In this document: piece by piece, positions 59,610-64,000 of the stretch
Layout of the letters: each line of letters begins with the position of its first letter
Numbering within the stretch: position 1 is the stretch's first letter
Assembly: GCF_004210375.1 (NCBI RefSeq)
Contig: NW_027467782.1
Span: 28,189,276 to 28,253,275 of the forward strand
Direction of reading: 5' to 3'
From: Tachypleus tridentatus
Taxonomy: Eukaryota > Arthropoda > Merostomata > Xiphosura > Limulidae
Length of the DNA stretch: 64,000 nt
Position numbers and translations under genes: made by a program
Notes under the pieces: model-generated
What the model saw: only the letters and a program-made list of their open reading frames with translations
Databases searched by the model: none
Told to the model about the DNA's origin: nothing

Positions 59610-60950
59610 TTTATGATTCAGTCTGACAATTCCACTGTCATGAGCTAAGTAAGAGGGAACCATGTCCAGATCTCTGTGTTTTCAGACTGGGGATATCTTG
59701 TACTAAACCAACTACTATGACATGAAAGTTCTAGTGTTTCATATTCCCAAAATTATGAAACTTGTGTCTAGCTATTTATCCCATTCTGACCAGGTTTTTC
59801 TCTCAGAGTGGTGATCTCTTCATCCTCAGGTATTTCTGTAGCTGTGTTCTTAACTGAGAGTACTGTCTCGCTCTATAAATATGTGTGTGTGTGTGTATAT
59901 ATATATACACACATTCACCACTCACTTCTTTCTTTTTGATTTCTAGTCCCTCACCTTATAACTCTGGGGAGGATGCTTTCAGTCACTATTGGAGAGGTCT
60001 TCACCTATGTGCCTACCTTCTGACCAGAATTCTCTCCAAAGTTATTTCTCTTATCCTGACCACTCCTTGTTATATTCTGCTGGTTGCATCATATTGGCTA
60101 GCATAGACATGTTTCCTTCTGCTTTGTCTCTTATTGGAGCAACAGCCTCTGCCCTTCCATCTGTCCTGAGTGCTCCTCCAGAAACTGCTCTAGGAGGTAT
60201 TTCATACCAACATCACCAAACTCAATCTCCATGTGTGCCATTTATCTGATTTTTTTGCCTTATTTAGGGACTTAATCTCATGTAGCCATCTGCCACCTTC
60301 CTTTCTTCTGCTTGATTAGAATCTCAATGTTCACATTTGTGCCATATCCAGTTCTCCCTTTGAAGTCATTGCAATATGTTCCTTGTACCATCTTTTCATT
60401 AAGAGCTATTTTCTCTTTTTCCTGGCATACATTCATCATTTTTCCCAGTATTTATGGCATTAATGTTTTCCACTTTCTTTACTTTTCCTTGTATGTTATC
60501 CTCTGTCCTGATTAGACCTACCTTCCCAAGACATAGGATGCCCAAGAAGGTTTTTTTCACCTTTTCTCCTATCTCCTTACCTCTCATTTTCCACCTGTTC
60601 TCCTCTTCGTATCTGGACTGACTTCTGTGTTCAATTTCTTCTCTTCTATGTTATGTGGTTTGTACTGCTTCATTTTATGAGTCTTGCAATGGAATTTCTT
60701 TGTTTCCTGTGATCTGTCACCTATTATGCTTACTGGTTGGTTTCATTAACTCATACAACTGGTATATTCTGATGTGTTCATGGAAGATCACTCTTGACAT
60801 AAAGTTTTTCTCACCAAATTTGTCATTTAACTGGTTCTTTAGCTGCTCGAAACTACTGTCCTTTAGAGAAGATTATTCAGGCTGGTATGCAGACAACTCC
60901 CAATACATTTGTCACAGATTATTTGCACATCCTACAATACGTTTCTGTTG
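59610..60950 (+). mobile_element. DIRS-like retroelement fossil (mirror copy, 3' part missing)
   Basis: Mirror of 17104-18480. It begins with the RNase H-like stretch and ends in the tyrosine recombinase remnant near 60945, where the 1.9 kb present in the left arm is absent. Broken and old. Confidence 0.65.
59881..59913. repeat. GT/TA microsatellite (mirror copy)
   Basis: GT run, TA run, then CACACA; shorter than the left version at 18127-18170. Confidence 0.95.
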
Positions 60951-62535
60951 TCAGAATCAATAATTCTGATGTTATGTGACATTTATTTGCTATGTTTCAA
61001 ACTTCAAGTCCATTTCATAACTTTATATATAGTTAAAAGAATGTATAATCATAAAGATTATACCTAATTTCAAATATTTTGAGCAGCAGGAATGCTGGTT
61101 CTTCAGTTTCAAACCTGATAGAGAAGATTTATTTCTGAATGTAGAATTAGGATCATTTATGTATACCTGACTTTAGTCCAAATTTCCTTACAACCCAGTC
61201 AACCAGTATGAGGAACCAGAAGCCACTCCTACCATTAACAATTTAGTTGTCTTTAACATACTTTGAAAATATATCTTTGTAATTAGTTTTAACTTTGTCA
61301 GCTAAATAAGCCCATTTGAGCTTCCTAATTTTTTTTGAAGAAAATCTGTAGCTTTTCTCTAGTTCTACAAATTTTTTAACATATCTGTCAATTTAAATAT
61401 CTTAAAATCACTTAACATCATGGAATTTATCCCTGATTTTCTCTTTTATATCTTTAGTAAACTAGTTAAATTTGATCTTTCCTGTTATTCTTTTGCTTTT
61501 TTGGCTTAATATATTTTTTTCACGAATGATAAATCTTGCATCAAGGTCTCAGAAGAATAAAGATCTCATTTCTTGTTTTTCTCAAAGTATAGCAAAACAT
61601 TACACTTAACTATTTAGTGATCACTTTTCTCTAAATACTCCTCCACTTCAACTCATAGAAGCATTTCATCTTTAAAGATTAGCAGTTAATAAATCCAAAA
61701 TAGAATACCTTCTTGCTTGTTTGCTGACTGACTATTGGGTATAGAAAACCATCTTGAATCATTTCAAGAAGTCTCTCTCCTTCATTACTTGACTTTACAC
61801 GGTCTCAATCAATGTGTCTAAAATTATTCTCCTATTACAATTGCATCAATATTTGTATTAGTAAAATCCTTGATGTTATTATACAGTTTATCATCGACCT
61901 CACATACATGAGGTCAGTAATAAACTGTATAATGTTCACTCCCTTGACAATAATCCAATTAAAACCTTCCTGCACTTGCAACCTTTAATTGTAACTTCCA
62001 TTCTAAAGTTTTCAACTTAACAATCCACAGTTTACTTCTTAGGTAAATAGTCTCTCAACCCCCCTTTTCTTTAAAAGCCTTTCACTGTTAAATAATTTGA
62101 CCTCTTATCTATTTATGAAGCACTACTTGACAAAAATTTTGTGTCCACTTGTAACTTGTGAATCACTGGACTGATTGTCACCAAATCTGGCCTGTACCTT
62201 TAGGGACCTCAAATAGTTAGCATGGGGACCTTATGTCTTTCCTGTACATTTGTTCACTTATGGCTGGCAAACTATTAAACTTTTTGTCACCAAACCTCAC
62301 AGGTACCCTTAGGGCAGTTGGATCTGATGTACTATTCTACCCCAAGGGATCCCTATTGTCTTCCATATGCTTTGAATTGATACATTACATCAGCTAGTTT
62401 CAAAATGATTCCTAATATCAATATTTTCCAAGCTTAACAAAGTTCCCATGTTTCCTCTTATACCACACTCTCCAATTTCAACTACAACTTTGAACTTATC
62501 TATCTTGTTCCTAATATTCCTGATACTAGAATAAT
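60951..62535 (-). mobile_element. CR1-like LINE endonuclease remains (mirror copy)
   Basis: Mirror of 13590-15185, read on the minus strand; includes the hairpin at 61878-61933. Confidence 0.7.
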
Positions 62536-63465
62536 AGCAGCTAAGCAAATTGTTGAATTTACTATTTTTATTTTAAACAATGCTTTCAAGGGCCAGGCAC
62601 TTAGGATTTGGGCTGTATGGTAGACATTAATATGTAACATTATTCCACAATGAGTTAAAACCATATTTTTAGTGTTTTCAGGTTTAACTAAAATTCCAAA
62701 CAGAATTTTAATGAAAAATTCACAAATTACCAGCACTGTTGCAAGTTTTTGACTCTCATAGTACACAGTATTCAACTTAATTCTTTTTGGTGAATGTCCA
62801 CCTTGGAAGATGTATGTATAGTATTGTGTTGTTGACTAACTTTCTCAGCCTATTTTCTAAGATCAAGCATAGTTTGTTGTATTCTTCTCTATTTTTTTCT
62901 ATTATTTGTTTTCAGAGTAAACAAAGGCCTTCATCTTGGCATTAGTGGGATAATCCTCATCACCTTGGTCAATGGTACTCTATTGCTTTCAGTGCAGTTG
63001 GACAAATCATTCTGTAGGTTCTAGCTGAAACCCAGTCTTCAGTCAATGAAAGTGCCATGTAGTTGTTTAAAAAGCTTCTTCTTCAATCTCTCTTTCACTT
63101 CTTTGAATGCCCCTGAGTAACATATCAGAGCAAGTATAACTTTTCTCTGGCAGAGAATGTTGCACATCGTTGACAGATGAGAATACTTTTGTATCATCAT
63201 ATATGTTAAAAATGTCATTTCCTATTATGTACATTAGACCTTAAGCATCTCTTTGAAGTAACATGGTGCATAGAATCCTTATTATAGTCATACAGAATGC
63301 AAGCAAATAATTATTCTTGTCAAGAGGTCTGAAACATTCCGTCTATCAAACTTCTTAATTTGGAAGTTTGACATTGCTCTGGATTTGATACCAAAAAAAA
63401 AAACTTTCAAAATGAATAGACATCATTCCTGTGCCCTGTTGAAGTACTACAATAATACCTTGCAT
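62536..63465. other. Mirror of 12662-13589, no gene recognised
   Basis: Nothing supported apart from short unsupported open frames. Confidence 0.35.
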
Positions 63466-63738
63466 TTACACGTGAGTTCGTGGATAATCTGCTTCGTTTT
63501 TTGGTATCATGAAATCCAAGGGATCTTTAGAAATAATGTTAGAATTTTCATCTTTATCACTCCAGAATGGAATAGTATAATCAATCCTTCCTCTTCTTTC
63601 TGCCTTTAATTTTCTCTGCAGCTGTTTCCCACTTTCTTTTGCCATTTTGATCTCCAAGCCTAAACTGTTGCATCCACACTGACATCGAGAACATTTCCTA
63701 CAAGTATCATACGTATGCCCTTTGCACTTACAAGCCAT
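63466..63738 (-). CDS. 90-aa Cys-rich small protein (mirror copy)
   Basis: Encodes the same 90 residues as 12389-12661, with the same seven N-terminal cysteines. The CCAAT boxes upstream (about 63828-63857) are kept. Confidence 0.5.
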   Translation of the reverse strand: MACKCKGHTYDTCRKCSRCQCGCNSLGLEIKMAKESGKQLQRKLKAERRGRIDYTIPFWSDKDENSNIISKDPLDFMIPKNEADYPRTHV

Positions 63739-63890
63739 TTTCTTCTTTTCCTGTATTAATATTGTTTTATCAATACAAGATCAGTACAATATGTGATTTA
63801 TGGGTGTGACAATTATCTGCTTTTTTGTCCAATCAGGTTTTGTAGGTTTTAGCCAATGAACAAATGATCCAGGATGACTTCAAAAATTAA
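63739..63890 (-). promoter_or_regulatory. Putative promoter (mirror copy)
   Basis: CCAATC (near 63828-63833) and GCCAAT (near 63852-63857) mirror the two boxes at 12270-12299. Confidence 0.4.
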
Positions 63891-64000
63891 GTTATGCAAA
63901 ATGCTGGTTGCCTAGTGCATGGAATCACTGTCAAATTTACTAAATTTGTCTTTAATACGTATTTATCTTGTTATACTTCATGTATACAAATTTCACATTG

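Larger units (their letters stand above)
44761..64000 (-). repeat. Right arm of the inverted duplication
   Basis: Reverse complement of 12127-33266, starting at the first base after the N run: 44761 pairs with 33266, and 64000 pairs with 12127. It lacks about 1.91 kb present at 15190-17103 of the left arm and has about 30 bp more inside the mariner. Because the arm begins exactly at a 500-N gap, it is most simply an allelic contig (haplotig) placed in inverted orientation; a real palindrome cannot be excluded from sequence alone. Confidence 0.97.

Noticed and set aside
12127-64000. Biological palindrome (sex-chromosome-like or amplification-type)
   Set aside because: Not excluded, but the arm edge falls exactly on a fixed-size N gap and the differences look allelic, so the assembly explanation is preferred.

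Overview
Eukaryotic, AT-rich, repeat-dense animal DNA with very little protein-coding sequence. Two tRNA-derived SINE families, CR1-like and RNase-H-bearing LINEs, DIRS-like retroelements and a mariner transposon occur here. From memory, the SINEs (a GTTTGTTTG...AAGCTAC tail plus a tRNA-like head) are typical of horseshoe crabs, so a xiphosuran (Tachypleus/Limulus type) is my best guess; no search was run.

The main structural fact is a large inverted duplication. Positions 12127-33266 are repeated in reverse complement at 44761-64000, and the right arm runs off the window. The arms are near-identical by eye (scattered SNPs, small indels and one 1.9 kb difference). The inner end of the right arm coincides exactly with a run of 500 N (44261-44760), a typical fixed-size scaffold gap. 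The simplest reading is an alternative-haplotype contig scaffolded head-to-head with its allele rather than a natural palindrome, although the N run hides the junction.

Layout. 1-2.8 kb: DIRS-like and unclassified repeat remnants on the minus strand. 2.8-8.8 kb: mostly empty, with one old SINE and two minus-strand exons that match the FAT domain of ATR kinase. 8.8-12.0 kb: a 5'-truncated LINE, two tandem repeats and a LINE ORF1 (SGNH-like) fragment. 12.1-33.3 kb (left arm, mirrored at 44.8-64.0 kb): a 90-aa Cys-rich ORF with CCAAT boxes, LINE endonuclease remains, a DIRS-like fossil, three minus-strand exons of an inner-arm axonemal dynein heavy chain that look pseudogenised, SINEs, a full-length but frameshifted mariner, a CpG-retaining stretch with a small membrane ORF and a hammerhead-like motif, and a CR1-like LINE. 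33.3-44.3 kb (single copy): another CR1 fragment, a DIRS-like fossil with a LINE nested in it, one exon matching AKTIP/FTS, and more LINE 3' end. Then the gap and the inverted arm.

No operon-like cooperation between genes is expected or seen. The host genes (ATR-like, dynein, AKTIP-like, Cys-rich ORF) are isolated exons in large introns or intergenic DNA, and most other sequence is decaying mobile elements. The best leads are the inverted arms, the dynein pseudogene with a fossil duplicate of one exon, the hammerhead-like motif, and the unidentified Cys-rich ORF.
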